From Branchiibius sp. NY16-3462-2 (GTDB lineage Bacteria > Actinomycetota > Actinomycetes > Actinomycetales > Dermatophilaceae): 64,000 nucleotides of DNA. Where the stretch lies: positions 1 to 64,000 of the forward strand of contig NZ_LVCF01000007.1 in NCBI RefSeq assembly GCF_001594145.1. The letters are read 5' to 3'. Below, piece by piece: positions 43,392 to 51,457 of the stretch (position 1 is its first letter; every line of letters starts with the position of its first letter). The translations under genes were made by a program, and so were the position numbers. The notes under the pieces are model-generated. The model had not been told where the DNA came from, searched no databases, and worked only from the letters and a program-made list of their open reading frames with translations.

Positions 43392-44371
43392 TCGCCGTGC
43401 GCTCCGCGATCACCGCTCTGGGCTGGCTGGTCCTGGCGTTGACCGCCGGCGCGCTGGCGACCCGTTGGCTGGACACCACCCGGTGGCACCTCCCGGTGGT
43501 CCAGTCGGCCTTCCCGATCGCCGGCTGTGTCGCCGTCGCGCTGGCACTGACCGCCCTGGTGGCAGCCGCCGTCACCCGGCGCTGCCGGTTCGCAGTCGCC
43601 GCCTGTGTCGTCGCCCTTCTACCGCTCGCCCTGGCCGCAGGCGCCGTCCGATCGGACACGATCGCCGCAGCGGACTCTGACGAGATCCTGATGTTCTCCA
43701 ACATGCGGGCGGGCGGTGCGGATCCGGCCACTCTGATCCATCTGGTCAATGAGCACCACGTCGACACCCTGGTCCTTGCCGAGGTGACTGCCGACGGGTT
43801 GGCCGGCCTCGACCGGGCCGGCCTGTCCGCCCTCCTGCCCCACCGCGAGGGGCGCACCGCCTACCCCTACGCGGGCACCATGGTGCTCAGTCGCCACCCG
43901 TTGACGTTGCGCGGCCTGGGCGTCGACGGTGCCGGTTTCTACCAGCCCATCGTCACCGTCGAGGCGAGCCACAGCTATCTGCTCCACGCGGTCCACACCT
44001 ATGCGCCGATCGGCCGCAACACTCCGTTGTGGCGTGAGCAGCTGGCAACCCTCCAGCGGTGGCGGCAGGCCCAACCGACTACCGAAACCATCGTGATGGC
44101 AGGCGATTTCAACGCCTCGAGCGCGATGCCGGGATTTCGCGGCATCGCGGACACCATGACCGACAGCCTGCGTGCCACGGGCGCCGGCTGGGTGCGGACC
44201 TGGCCCAACGAGTCCCGGATCCCGCCCTTCATCCAGCTGGACCACATCCTGGTGCGGGTGCCCGGCAAGCCTTCGCCGGTCGTCGCCTCCGGGGTGGACC
44301 AGGTCGGCGGCACTGATCACTACGCGGTCTGGGCGAGGCTGTCGGTGGCCCCTGGCACCATCGGTTCGTGA
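43385..44371 (+). CDS. Membrane-anchored endonuclease/exonuclease/phosphatase family protein
   Basis: This 328-residue protein has three hydrophobic segments in residues ~8-95, then an EEP-fold catalytic domain. Metal and catalytic motifs are visible as LAEVTADG, VHTYAPIGR, MAGDFNASSAMPGF (GDFN), FIQLDHILV (LDH) and GGTDHYAVWARL (DH). It probably hydrolyses a phosphodiester or phosphomonoester at the outer membrane face; the substrate is unknown. The ATG at 43385 overlaps one of the ATGAAG repeats. The next gene overlaps its end by four bases. Confidence 0.85.
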   Translation: MKVAVRSAITALGWLVLALTAGALATRWLDTTRWHLPVVQSAFPIAGCVAVALALTALVAAAVTRRCRFAVAACVVALLPLALAAGAVRSDTIAAADSDEILMFSNMRAGGADPATLIHLVNEHHVDTLVLAEVTADGLAGLDRAGLSALLPHREGRTAYPYAGTMVLSRHPLTLRGLGVDGAGFYQPIVTVEASHSYLLHAVHTYAPIGRNTPLWREQLATLQRWRQAQPTTETIVMAGDFNASSAMPGFRGIADTMTDSLRATGAGWVRTWPNESRIPPFIQLDHILVRVPGKPSPVVASGVDQVGGTDHYAVWARLSVAPGTIGS

Positions 44372-45114
44372 CCAGTTTCGCCATCACCCTGATCGCGATC
44401 GGCATTGCGGATCTGACCCACGGCGCCGGTCCGGTCCGCGGTGCCCGGCTCCTGGTCGGGCCCGTCGTGGTGCTGGTCCTCGGTGTGCTGACCGATGCCC
44501 ACGGCGCAGCGATACCGCTGCTGATCGTGGGTGCGCTGACGTGTGTGCTCTGGCAGGTGCTGTCCGCTCCGGGTGATTCGGGTACGCCGCATCCCGCCTT
44601 CGCGTTCACCGCGCTCGCGCTGGGGCTGGCAGTGCTCCTGCTGTGCTGGAACGCCGGACCGCCGGTAGGCGGCGTGCTCGCACACTGGGCCGATCGCGCA
44701 GCGATCCCGGGGCTGGACCGGGTCGGCGTCGACGGAGCCGCCCTCATCATCGGTCTGTTCCTGGTCCAGTTGAGCACGGGGAACGTCATCGTGCGGTTGA
44801 TCCTGCGCGCGATCGGTGCGATCCGGCCGCCGGGTCAGCCCCAACCGTCCGACACGCTACGCGGAGGGCGGCTGCTCGGGCCGATGGAGCGGGTGTTCAT
44901 CCTCGGGTTGGCACTGGCCGGTCAGGTGACCGCGGCCGGCATCGTGATCGCCGCCAAAGGGCTCCTGCGGTTCCCTGAGCTGACGGTCCGCCGGGATCGC
45001 ACCGAGACCCAGGGTGTCGGCATCGATGCGGTGACCGAGTACTTCCTGGTCGGCAGCTTCGTCAGCTGGCTGGTCGCCCTGAGCTGCGTCGCGGCCGCCC
45101 ACCTGCTCCTCTAG
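44368..45114 (+). CDS. Polytopic membrane protein, possibly SatE-like
   Basis: This 248-residue protein is mostly hydrophobic, with about seven probable membrane segments. The segment TEYFLVGSFVSWLVALS near the C-terminus resembles the conserved end of SatE/DUF3307-type membrane proteins, and the neighbouring SatD supports that link, but the match is from memory. The GTG at 44368 overlaps the phosphatase gene stop (GTGA). It ends eight bases from the convergent rnj stop. Confidence 0.65.
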   Translation: MTSFAITLIAIGIADLTHGAGPVRGARLLVGPVVVLVLGVLTDAHGAAIPLLIVGALTCVLWQVLSAPGDSGTPHPAFAFTALALGLAVLLLCWNAGPPVGGVLAHWADRAAIPGLDRVGVDGAALIIGLFLVQLSTGNVIVRLILRAIGAIRPPGQPQPSDTLRGGRLLGPMERVFILGLALAGQVTAAGIVIAAKGLLRFPELTVRRDRTETQGVGIDAVTEYFLVGSFVSWLVALSCVAAAHLLL

Positions 45115-45122
45115 GGCGAAAC

Positions 45123-46805
45123 TCAGGCGTCGATGACGATCGGGATGATCATCGGCCGGCGGCGCAGTTTGCCACCGACGAAACCACCCACCGTGCGCCG
45201 GATGATCTGCTGCAACTGGTAGGTGTCCGTGATGCCCTTGGCCCGGGCCTCTTCGAGCGCCTGCTCGACCTTGGGTCGCACCTGGTCGAAGACCGCTTCG
45301 TCCTCGGCGAACCCACGGGTCTGGATCTCCGGACCGGCCGCGATCTTGCCCGATGCGGCATCGCGCACCACGATGATCGTCACGAAACCCTCGTCGCGCA
45401 GGATCCGGCGATCCTTGAGCAAGGTCTCGTCCGTCGTACCCACCAACGAGCCGTCGACGTAGACGTAGCCACAGGGCACGGCGCCGGTGATCGCCGCCTT
45501 CCCGCGCACCAGATCCACGACCACACCGTTCTCGGCCAGCAGGACCTGTTCGCGCGGGACACCCGTGGCCACGGCCAGTTCACCGTTGGCCTCAAGGTGG
45601 CGCCACTCGCCGTGGATCGGCAGCACGTTCCTGGGTTTGACGATGTTGTAGCAGTAGAGCAACTCCCCCGCCGACGCGTGCCCCGACACGTGCACCAGCG
45701 CGTTGCCCTTATGAACCACCTTGGCGCCCAAGCGCATCAGGCCGTTGATGACGCGGTAGACGGCGTTCTCGTTGCCGGGGATCAGCGACGAAGCCATCAG
45801 GACGGTGTCGCCGGGGCCGACGTCGATGTTGTGGTCGCGGTTAGCCATCCGCGACAGCGCCGCCATCGGCTCACCCTGCGACCCGGTGCAGATCAGGACG
45901 ATCTTGTTGTCCTCGAACTTGTCGAGCTTCTTGGCATCGACCAGCACGCCGTCCGGCACGTGTAGGTAGCCCAGGTCGGCAGCGATGCCCATGTTGCGCA
46001 CCATCGACCGGCCGACCATGGCGACCTTGCGGCCGTGCTTCTGCGCCGCGTCCAGGACCTGCTGCACGCGGTGCACGTGGGAGGAGAAGCAGGCCACGAT
46101 GATGCGGCGTTCAGCCTGCTGGAAGACCTGCTCGATGGCCGGGGTGATGCTCTTCTCCGGGGTGGTGAAGCCCGGGACCTCGGCGTTGGTGGAGTCGGTC
46201 AGGAACAGATCGACCCCCTCCTCGCCCATCCGCGCGAACGCCCGCAGGTCGGTGATCCGCCCGTCCAGCGGCAACTGGTCCATCTTGAAGTCGCCGGTGC
46301 ACAGCAGGCTGCCGCCCGGGGTACGGATGAAGACCGCGAGCGCGTCCGGGATCGAGTGGTTGACGGCGACGAACTCGCAGTCGAAGTTGCCCAGCTTCTC
46401 GCGTTGTCCTTCGCGAACTCCCATGGTGTACGGCGTGATCCGGTGCTCCTTGAGCTTCGCCTCGATCAGGGCGAGGGTCAGCGTCGATCCGATCAACGGG
46501 ATGTCCGGCTTCAGGCGCAGCAGGTAGGGCACCGCACCGATGTGGTCCTCGTGGCCGTGGGTCAGGATGATGGCCTCGACGTCATCGAGGCGGCTCTCGA
46601 TGTACTCGAAGTCCGGCAGGATCAGGTCGACGCCCGGATGATCCTCGGGGAAGAGCACGCCGCAGTCGACGATCAGCAACCGGCCGTCGTACTCGACGAC
46701 GGTCATGTTGCGGCCCACCTCGCCCAGTCCACCGAGGGCGACCACCCGGACGCCGTCGCGGGCAAGTGGGGGTGGCAGGGTCAGTTCGGGGTGCGGATGG
46801 CTCAC
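45123..46805 (-). CDS. rnj: Ribonuclease J
   Basis: RNase J is a metallo-beta-lactamase-fold enzyme with endo- and 5'-exoribonuclease activity for mRNA decay and rRNA maturation. The 560-residue protein has the zinc motif LTHGHEDHIGAVPYLL near residues 80-95, GDFKMDQLPLDG, and the beta-CASP segments ACFSSHVHRVQQ and HVSGHASAGEL. A conserved C-terminal domain follows. The ATG at 46805 gives MSHPHPELTL. Placement next to dapA is the standard actinobacterial order. PNPase, the partner decay enzyme, is also in this window. Confidence 0.96.
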   Translation of the reverse strand: MSHPHPELTLPPPLARDGVRVVALGGLGEVGRNMTVVEYDGRLLIVDCGVLFPEDHPGVDLILPDFEYIESRLDDVEAIILTHGHEDHIGAVPYLLRLKPDIPLIGSTLTLALIEAKLKEHRITPYTMGVREGQREKLGNFDCEFVAVNHSIPDALAVFIRTPGGSLLCTGDFKMDQLPLDGRITDLRAFARMGEEGVDLFLTDSTNAEVPGFTTPEKSITPAIEQVFQQAERRIIVACFSSHVHRVQQVLDAAQKHGRKVAMVGRSMVRNMGIAADLGYLHVPDGVLVDAKKLDKFEDNKIVLICTGSQGEPMAALSRMANRDHNIDVGPGDTVLMASSLIPGNENAVYRVINGLMRLGAKVVHKGNALVHVSGHASAGELLYCYNIVKPRNVLPIHGEWRHLEANGELAVATGVPREQVLLAENGVVVDLVRGKAAITGAVPCGYVYVDGSLVGTTDETLLKDRRILRDEGFVTIIVVRDAASGKIAAGPEIQTRGFAEDEAVFDQVRPKVEQALEEARAKGITDTYQLQQIIRRTVGGFVGGKLRRRPMIIPIVIDA

Positions 46806-46842
46806 CGCTCTATCGTGCCCTATCCCCTGGGACGCCAGAGGG

Positions 46843-47730
46843 TCAGGACAAACCGGAGGCCGCGAGCGCCGTACGCAACAGGTCGTGCTGCTCCTGGTTG
46901 GCGGGCAGCAGAGGCAACCGGCAGAAGTCGGAGTTGATCACGCCGAGTTGCTTCAACGCGGCCTTGGCCATGATCGCGCCCTGGGTGACGGTCATGATCG
47001 CGTTCATGGCCGGGATCAGGGCGGTGTGGATCGCACGGGCCGTGGCCAGGTCGCCTCGGTCGACGGCCTCGATCATCGCGCGGAACTGGTTGCCCGCGAC
47101 GTGTCCGGTCACGGCCACGTGGCCGACCGCGCCGATCGCCAGCCAGGGCAGCGCGAGCACGTCGTCGCCGGAGTACCACAGCAGGTCGGTCTCGGCCATC
47201 AACTGGCTGGCGGCGTAGAGGTCGGCTTTGGCGTCCTTCAGGGCCCGGACCTGCGGGATCTCAGCGAGCGCCCTGATCGTGTCACTGGCCAGGGGCATTC
47301 CGGTGCGCCCGGGGATGTCGTAGAGCATGACGGGCACGTCGGCCGCCTGGGCGATCGCTCGCACGTGCTCGACGATGCCGGCCTGCGGCGGCTTGTTGTA
47401 GTACGGCGTGACGACCAGTGCGTTGTGCGCTCCCGCGGCGACGAGGGCGTTGGCGGCGGCAACCGAGTGCCGGGTGTCGTTGGTGCCGACACCGGCAGTG
47501 ATCCTGACGCGGTCGCCGACGGCCTCGACGACCGCCCGGACGGTCTCCACATTCTCTTCGTCAGTAGTGGTCGCCGACTCCCCCGTCGTGCCGTTGACCA
47601 CCAGGCCGTCATGTCCGTTGTCGGCCAGGTAACTGGCCAGCTTCTGCACCCCGTCGAGATCCAGGTCGCCGTCGTCGGTCATGGGCGTGACCATCGCGGT
47701 GATCATGCGCCCGAACGGAGTGTCAGTCAT
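46843..47730 (-). CDS. dapA: 4-hydroxy-tetrahydrodipicolinate synthase
   Basis: DapA condenses pyruvate with aspartate semialdehyde, the first committed step to lysine and diaminopimelate. The 295-residue TIM-barrel protein has NGTTGESATTTDEEN (pyruvate carboxylate binding), VTPYYNKPPQAGIVEH with the active-site Tyr, and the Schiff-base Lys in VRALKDAKADL. The ATG at 47730 lies six bases after a TAATCT hexamer, so the mRNA may be leaderless. Confidence 0.96.
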   Translation of the reverse strand: MTDTPFGRMITAMVTPMTDDGDLDLDGVQKLASYLADNGHDGLVVNGTTGESATTTDEENVETVRAVVEAVGDRVRITAGVGTNDTRHSVAAANALVAAGAHNALVVTPYYNKPPQAGIVEHVRAIAQAADVPVMLYDIPGRTGMPLASDTIRALAEIPQVRALKDAKADLYAASQLMAETDLLWYSGDDVLALPWLAIGAVGHVAVTGHVAGNQFRAMIEAVDRGDLATARAIHTALIPAMNAIMTVTQGAIMAKAALKQLGVINSDFCRLPLLPANQEQHDLLRTALAASGLS

Positions 47731-47736
47731 GAGGCC

Positions 47737-47742
47737 AGATTA
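47737..47742 (-). promoter_or_regulatory. Candidate -10 box of dapA, leaderless
   Basis: TAATCT on the minus strand lies six bases before the dapA ATG, placing transcription start at the start codon. No Shine-Dalgarno is visible. Confidence 0.45.
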
Positions 47743-47916
47743 GTGCGCGGTGACCGGTGCTCCACGAGGCCGGAATCCGCGCTATCCCGCCGTTCGCGGG
47801 GTTCGCCGCAAGTCGTGCGGAGTCGGTGCCAGCCAGCCCCGGATCCTGCCGTGCGGGCGGGCGCAATCGCAAGAAAATCGATCCGTCGGCGCGGGCGCCG
47901 GACCGGGAGTTATGAA

Positions 47917-47958
47917 ATCGCGTTGTCACCCGCTCGGGGGTCCGGGTGACAACGCGAT
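47917..47958. repeat. Perfect 16-bp inverted repeat between dapA and thyA
   Basis: ATCGCGTTGTCACCCG (47917-47932) and CGGGTGACAACGCGAT (47943-47958) are exact reverse complements around a 10-base GC-rich loop. It lies about 145 bases before thyA and 187 before dapA, so it terminates neither gene. No T-tract follows on either strand. Confidence 0.7.
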
Positions 47959-48089
47959 CACCAGGTACATCGTGCAGGGTCTTCCCAGTGTTACTCAAAG
48001 TTTCAAATATGTTCTGGATCACGCCCCTGGGCCGGTAACACTTTGGGCTACTGCTGTCCTGCGTTCTCGGTGTAGTCGGGGTCCGCCGC

Positions 48090-48095
48090 TAGGGT
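48090..48095 (+). promoter_or_regulatory. Candidate -10 box of thyA, leaderless
   Basis: TAGGGT is separated by seven bases from the GTG at 48103, placing transcription start at the start codon. No Shine-Dalgarno is visible. Confidence 0.45.
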
Positions 48096-48102
48096 TGCCC
48101 TC

Positions 48103-48915
48103 GTGCGGCAATACCTCGATCTGCTGAATCACGTCCTCGAGCACGGCCAGGCCAAGGAGGACCGGACCGGCACCGGGACCCTGTCCACCTTCGGCTATCA
48201 GATGCGGTTCGACCTCGCGGACGGTTTCCCGGCGCTGACCACCAAGAAGCTGCACCTGCGCTCGATCATCGGCGAGTTGCTGTGGTTCCTGCGTGGCGAC
48301 ACCAACGTGGCCTGGTTGCACGAGCGGGGCATTAGCATCTGGGACGAATGGGCCGATGAGTCCGGTGACCTCGGCCCGGTCTACGGCCACCAGTGGCGCT
48401 CCTGGCCGACGCCGTCCGGTGACACCGTCGACCAGATCGCCAACGTCATCGAGGCGATCCGCACCAACCCCGACTCCCGAAGGCTGATCGTCTCCGCCTG
48501 GAACGTCGCCGAGGTCGACCAGATGGCGCTTCCGCCGTGCCACACGATGTTCCAGTTCTACGTGGCGCCCGCCGACGCGACCGGTCAGCGTCGGCTGTCC
48601 TGCCAGCTCTACCAGCGCTCGGCGGACGTCTTCCTCGGGGTGCCGTTCAATATCGCCTCCTACGCCCTGCTGACGCACATGGTCGCCCAGGTGACCGATC
48701 TGGTCCCCGGTGAGTTCGTGCACACCCTGGGCGACGCCCACCTCTACAGCAACCACATCGAGCAGGCCCGGTTGCAACTGACCCGGCAGCCCGGCCCACT
48801 ACCGACCCTGCGGCTCAATCCGGCGCGGCGAGCGATCGACGAGTTCGATCTGGCGGACATCACCCTGGAGGACTACGTCGCCGCTCCGACGATCAAGGCC
48901 CCGATCGCAGTCTGA
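48103..48915 (+). CDS. thyA: Thymidylate synthase ThyA
   Basis: ThyA methylates dUMP to dTMP using methylene-tetrahydrofolate, producing dihydrofolate. The 270-residue protein has the nucleophile in MALPPCHTMFQFYV, the phosphate-binding DRTGTGT and SCQLYQRSADVFLGVPFNIASYALLTHM. The length equals that of the short bacterial form. The GTG at 48103 starts MRQYLDLLNHVLEHG. The next gene, a DHFR-Nudix fusion sharing one base, regenerates tetrahydrofolate. Confidence 0.96.
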   Translation: MRQYLDLLNHVLEHGQAKEDRTGTGTLSTFGYQMRFDLADGFPALTTKKLHLRSIIGELLWFLRGDTNVAWLHERGISIWDEWADESGDLGPVYGHQWRSWPTPSGDTVDQIANVIEAIRTNPDSRRLIVSAWNVAEVDQMALPPCHTMFQFYVAPADATGQRRLSCQLYQRSADVFLGVPFNIASYALLTHMVAQVTDLVPGEFVHTLGDAHLYSNHIEQARLQLTRQPGPLPTLRLNPARRAIDEFDLADITLEDYVAAPTIKAPIAV

Positions 48916-49847
48916 TGACGATCTCCTTGATTGCCGCCGTTGCTCGCAACGGCATCATCGGTCGCGCCGGTGGCATGCCCTGGAAGGTGCCCGGCGAGAT
49001 GGCGCACTTCAAGAAGACGACCATGGGTTATCCCCTGGTGATGGGGCGCACGACCTTCGAATCGGTGGGTGTGCTGCCCGGCCGCAAGATGGTGGTGCTG
49101 ACCTCCGATCCGCAGTGGACCGCGCGCGGCGTGACCGTCGCGCACAGTGTGGACGACGTGCTGCTGCTCAGCCAGGAGCGGGACATCTTCATCGCCGGCG
49201 GCTCGAAGGTCTACGAGCAATTCCTGCCGTACGCCGACCGCCTGGTCCTCACCGACATCCCGTTCGCCGCCGAGGGAGACACCTCGTTCCCCGGCTGGCC
49301 GATCGCCAAAGACCCTGCCTGGCAACAGGTTTCGAAGGAGGATCACCCGGGCTTCATCGTCCGGACCTACGAACGGACCCGCCCGCGCACGCAGGTCATC
49401 CGCGCACCGTGGGCAGCCGCCGGCGCCGACAAGAAGGTCGGCGCCAGCTGCGCGATCATGCGCGACGGCCGTGTGCTGCTCACCCGCCGCGAGGACAACG
49501 GCTTGTGGTGTCTGCCCGGCGGAGGCGTCGACGCCGGTGAGACCTGGGCGCAGGCGGCGGCGCGCGAAGCAGCGGAGGAGACCGGTCTGCAGGTGCGGAT
49601 CGACTCGGTCCTGGCGGTCTATGCCGACCCCGACGCGGTCATCGTCTACGCCGACGGCCGGCGCAACCAGGTCTTCGGGGTCTGCTTCCGGGCCAGCACC
49701 GACGACGAGGCCGGGCTGTCCGACGAGGTCACGCAGGTCGGGTGGTTCACCCGCTCGGAGACGATGCGCCTGCCGATCGTTGTCACGCACCGTCCCCTGG
49801 TCGATGCTGCGTTCGAACCTGTCGATACCCCAACGGTGTTCACCTGA
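48915..49847 (+). CDS. folA: Dihydrofolate reductase fused to a C-terminal Nudix hydrolase
   Basis: This 310-residue protein joins two complete domains. Residues 1-155 are dihydrofolate reductase: SLIAAVARNGIIGRAGGMPW, the acid in VPGEMAHFKKTT, MGRTTFESVG and FIAGGSKVYEQFLPYADRLVLT. Residues ~165-310 are a Nudix hydrolase with a perfect Nudix box: G, five residues, E, seven residues, then REAAEETGL (in GGVDAGETWAQAAAREAAEE). A short RPRTQVIRAPWAA linker joins them. DHFR regenerates tetrahydrofolate after ThyA. The Nudix domain could hydrolyse a nucleotide or a folate-precursor triphosphate, but the substrate is unknown. There is no stop or frameshift between domains. The ATG overlaps the thyA stop by one base. 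Confidence 0.92.
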   Translation: MTISLIAAVARNGIIGRAGGMPWKVPGEMAHFKKTTMGYPLVMGRTTFESVGVLPGRKMVVLTSDPQWTARGVTVAHSVDDVLLLSQERDIFIAGGSKVYEQFLPYADRLVLTDIPFAAEGDTSFPGWPIAKDPAWQQVSKEDHPGFIVRTYERTRPRTQVIRAPWAAAGADKKVGASCAIMRDGRVLLTRREDNGLWCLPGGGVDAGETWAQAAAREAAEETGLQVRIDSVLAVYADPDAVIVYADGRRNQVFGVCFRASTDDEAGLSDEVTQVGWFTRSETMRLPIVVTHRPLVDAAFEPVDTPTVFT

Positions 49848-50371
49848 TGGCTGATGCATCCGTGCGGTTAGCGGGACCCCAGGACGCCGACGCGATCGGC
49901 GAGGCGCAGGCGGATCTGTTCCGATCGGCGTACGGCGAGCTGCTCGCTGCCGAGGTGCTGGAGGCGATGACGCCGCAGGCCTTCGCCGACGGGTGGCGCA
50001 CGTCGCTGACCAACCCGCCCAGCAACGAACACTTCCTGCTCCTGGCCTCCGACGAGCGGGCGCAGGTCGTGGGGCTCGCGGCGGTCGTCCCGAGCACGGA
50101 GCACGGCGTCGCCGAGCTGAGCCTCTTCGGGGTGCGCCCTGCCGCACGCGAACAGGGCCACGGCTCAAGGCTGTTGAACGCGGTCGCCGACCTGCTGAAG
50201 GAGGGCAACGCCGTCGCGGTCGAGGTGTGGATCCCCGCCACCGACGAGCAGTTGCGGGCCTTCCTGACCGCGGCCGGGCTGGCTCCCGACGGGGCCTGGC
50301 GGGACCGGGAGATTGACGCCGACGGACGCACCACCCGCGAGGTCCGGCTCAGCGCAACCCTTGGCGAGTGA
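49847..50371 (+). CDS. GNAT family N-acetyltransferase
   Basis: This 174-residue protein has the GNAT fold: VRLAGPQDADAIGEAQADLFR at the start, VVGLAAVVPSTEHGVAELSLFGVRP as the central strands, and the acetyl-CoA loop ARE-QGHGSRLLNAV. The substrate is unknown. The ATG at 49847 shares a base with the folA stop, so the three genes thyA, folA and this one form an operon. Its 3' end overlaps the convergent amidotransferase gene by 23 bases. Confidence 0.87.
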   Translation: MADASVRLAGPQDADAIGEAQADLFRSAYGELLAAEVLEAMTPQAFADGWRTSLTNPPSNEHFLLLASDERAQVVGLAAVVPSTEHGVAELSLFGVRPAAREQGHGSRLLNAVADLLKEGNAVAVEVWIPATDEQLRAFLTAAGLAPDGAWRDREIDADGRTTREVRLSATLGE

Positions 50372-51047
50372 CGCACAGGTCAACGAACCGCGCGAACCAC
50401 GCCGACCAGGTGTCCTCGAGTTCGTCTGCGGCACTTGCGGCTTCGGCCCGCACCTGATCCGGATCGAAACCGCGTGACCGGATCGAGTCGTCCGACCAGC
50501 TCTGCACCCGCTGCCCTGACGCCTCCGGGTGGAACTGCACACCCCAGGCCGCACTGCCGACCCGGAACGCCTGGTGCGGCACCCGCTGTGAGGACATCAA
50601 CCAGACCGCGTCCGGCGGCAGCGCCGTGATCTGGTCCTGGTGACTCTCGACCGCGCGCACCTCGCCGGGCAACCCGCCGAAGACCGCGTCGCCGGCCGCT
50701 GCGGGACTGACCCGCAACGGCGTCACCCCCTTCTCGGGTAACCCGTACGCCGACCGGACCGCACCGCCGCAGGTGTGGGCCAGTAGCTGAGCACCCAGGC
50801 AGATCCCGAGCAGCGGTGTCCCGGTCGCAACGGCCGCGTTGATCAGGTCCCGCTCGGCCGGCAGCCACGGCGCCTCGTGGTCGGCATCCGGCATGAAGCC
50901 GCCGCCGAGAAGCACGAAACCGTCGAAATCCGTTGCTGTTGGTACCTTTTCGCCGGCGTGCGCCCGCAGGACCGTCGCACCGGGCAGCCAGTCGGTAAGC
51001 CGCCCCGGGCCGCTGTCCGGGTCGTTCTCGATGAGTGCGAGCTTCAC
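50349..51047 (-). CDS. Class I glutamine amidotransferase-like protein
   Basis: This 232-residue protein is a stand-alone class-I GATase: the nucleophile elbow GICLGAQLLAH holds the Cys and GVQFHPEAS the His-Glu pair. Stand-alone members hydrolyse gamma-glutamyl or other amide bonds, but the substrate is unknown here. ATGA overlap with the upstream YjbR gene indicates an operon. A second, divergent GATase is at 55037-55768. Confidence 0.87.
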   Translation of the reverse strand: MKLALIENDPDSGPGRLTDWLPGATVLRAHAGEKVPTATDFDGFVLLGGGFMPDADHEAPWLPAERDLINAAVATGTPLLGICLGAQLLAHTCGGAVRSAYGLPEKGVTPLRVSPAAAGDAVFGGLPGEVRAVESHQDQITALPPDAVWLMSSQRVPHQAFRVGSAAWGVQFHPEASGQRVQSWSDDSIRSRGFDPDQVRAEAASAADELEDTWSAWFARFVDLCVTRQGLR

Positions 51048-51454
51048 TCGTCGAACCCGTGCTCACTCAGCCACGCCTTCGACACGCGTTTCGGCACCCG
51101 CAGGATCCAGCCGTCGAGCAGCACTTCCTCCAACCGCTCGGGATCGATGCGGTCGAGCACCAGCAGGGCCGAGGGCCAGGAGCGGAAGTGCGGGATCGTG
51201 AAGAAGACGTCCGGATCCTCATCGATCAGCGCCGCCCGCTCGTCCAATGACGCGACCCGCACGGCGATCACCGTGCCGTCCGGCCAGGCCTGCCCCAGTT
51301 CGGCGAGTTGGTCCAGATCGGACTGATTGGCCGCGCGCACCCACGCGATCTGCCCCGCCTTGGTCCGCCAACACAATGCGCCCCAGCCGTTCTCGATCTC
51401 GGTGACGCCCGGCAGGTCGGCCAGCACGCGGCGTACGTCATCGAGGGTCGCCAT
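51044..51454 (-). CDS. MmcQ/YjbR family protein
   Basis: This 136-residue protein matches the MmcQ/YjbR fold: MATLDDVRRVLADLPGVTE, WGALCWRTKAGQIAWVRA, FFTIPHFRSWPSALLVL and a C-terminal KRVSKAWLSEHG. The CyaY-like fold suggests DNA or nucleotide binding, without a known role. The ATG is at 51454, three bases from the dapB stop. Confidence 0.85.
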   Translation of the reverse strand: MATLDDVRRVLADLPGVTEIENGWGALCWRTKAGQIAWVRAANQSDLDQLAELGQAWPDGTVIAVRVASLDERAALIDEDPDVFFTIPHFRSWPSALLVLDRIDPERLEEVLLDGWILRVPKRVSKAWLSEHGFDE

Positions 51455-51457
51455 GGC

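Larger units (their letters stand above)
47731..48102. other. 372-bp dapA-thyA divergent intergenic region
   Basis: This is the longest gene-free stretch in the window. It holds a -10-like TAATCT for dapA (47737-47742), a perfect 16-bp dyad (47917-47958), a second dyad with AGTGTTAC (47987-47994) and GTAACACT (48035-48042), and a -10-like TAGGGT for thyA (48090-48095). I see no convincing ORF, tRNA or riboswitch. The stretch 47980-48050 is AT-richer than its surroundings. Confidence 0.6.

Noticed and set aside
47750..48127. A 125-codon plus-strand ORF between dapA and thyA
   Set aside because: It runs through the 16-bp dyad and into the thyA start, with no domain and no ribosome site.
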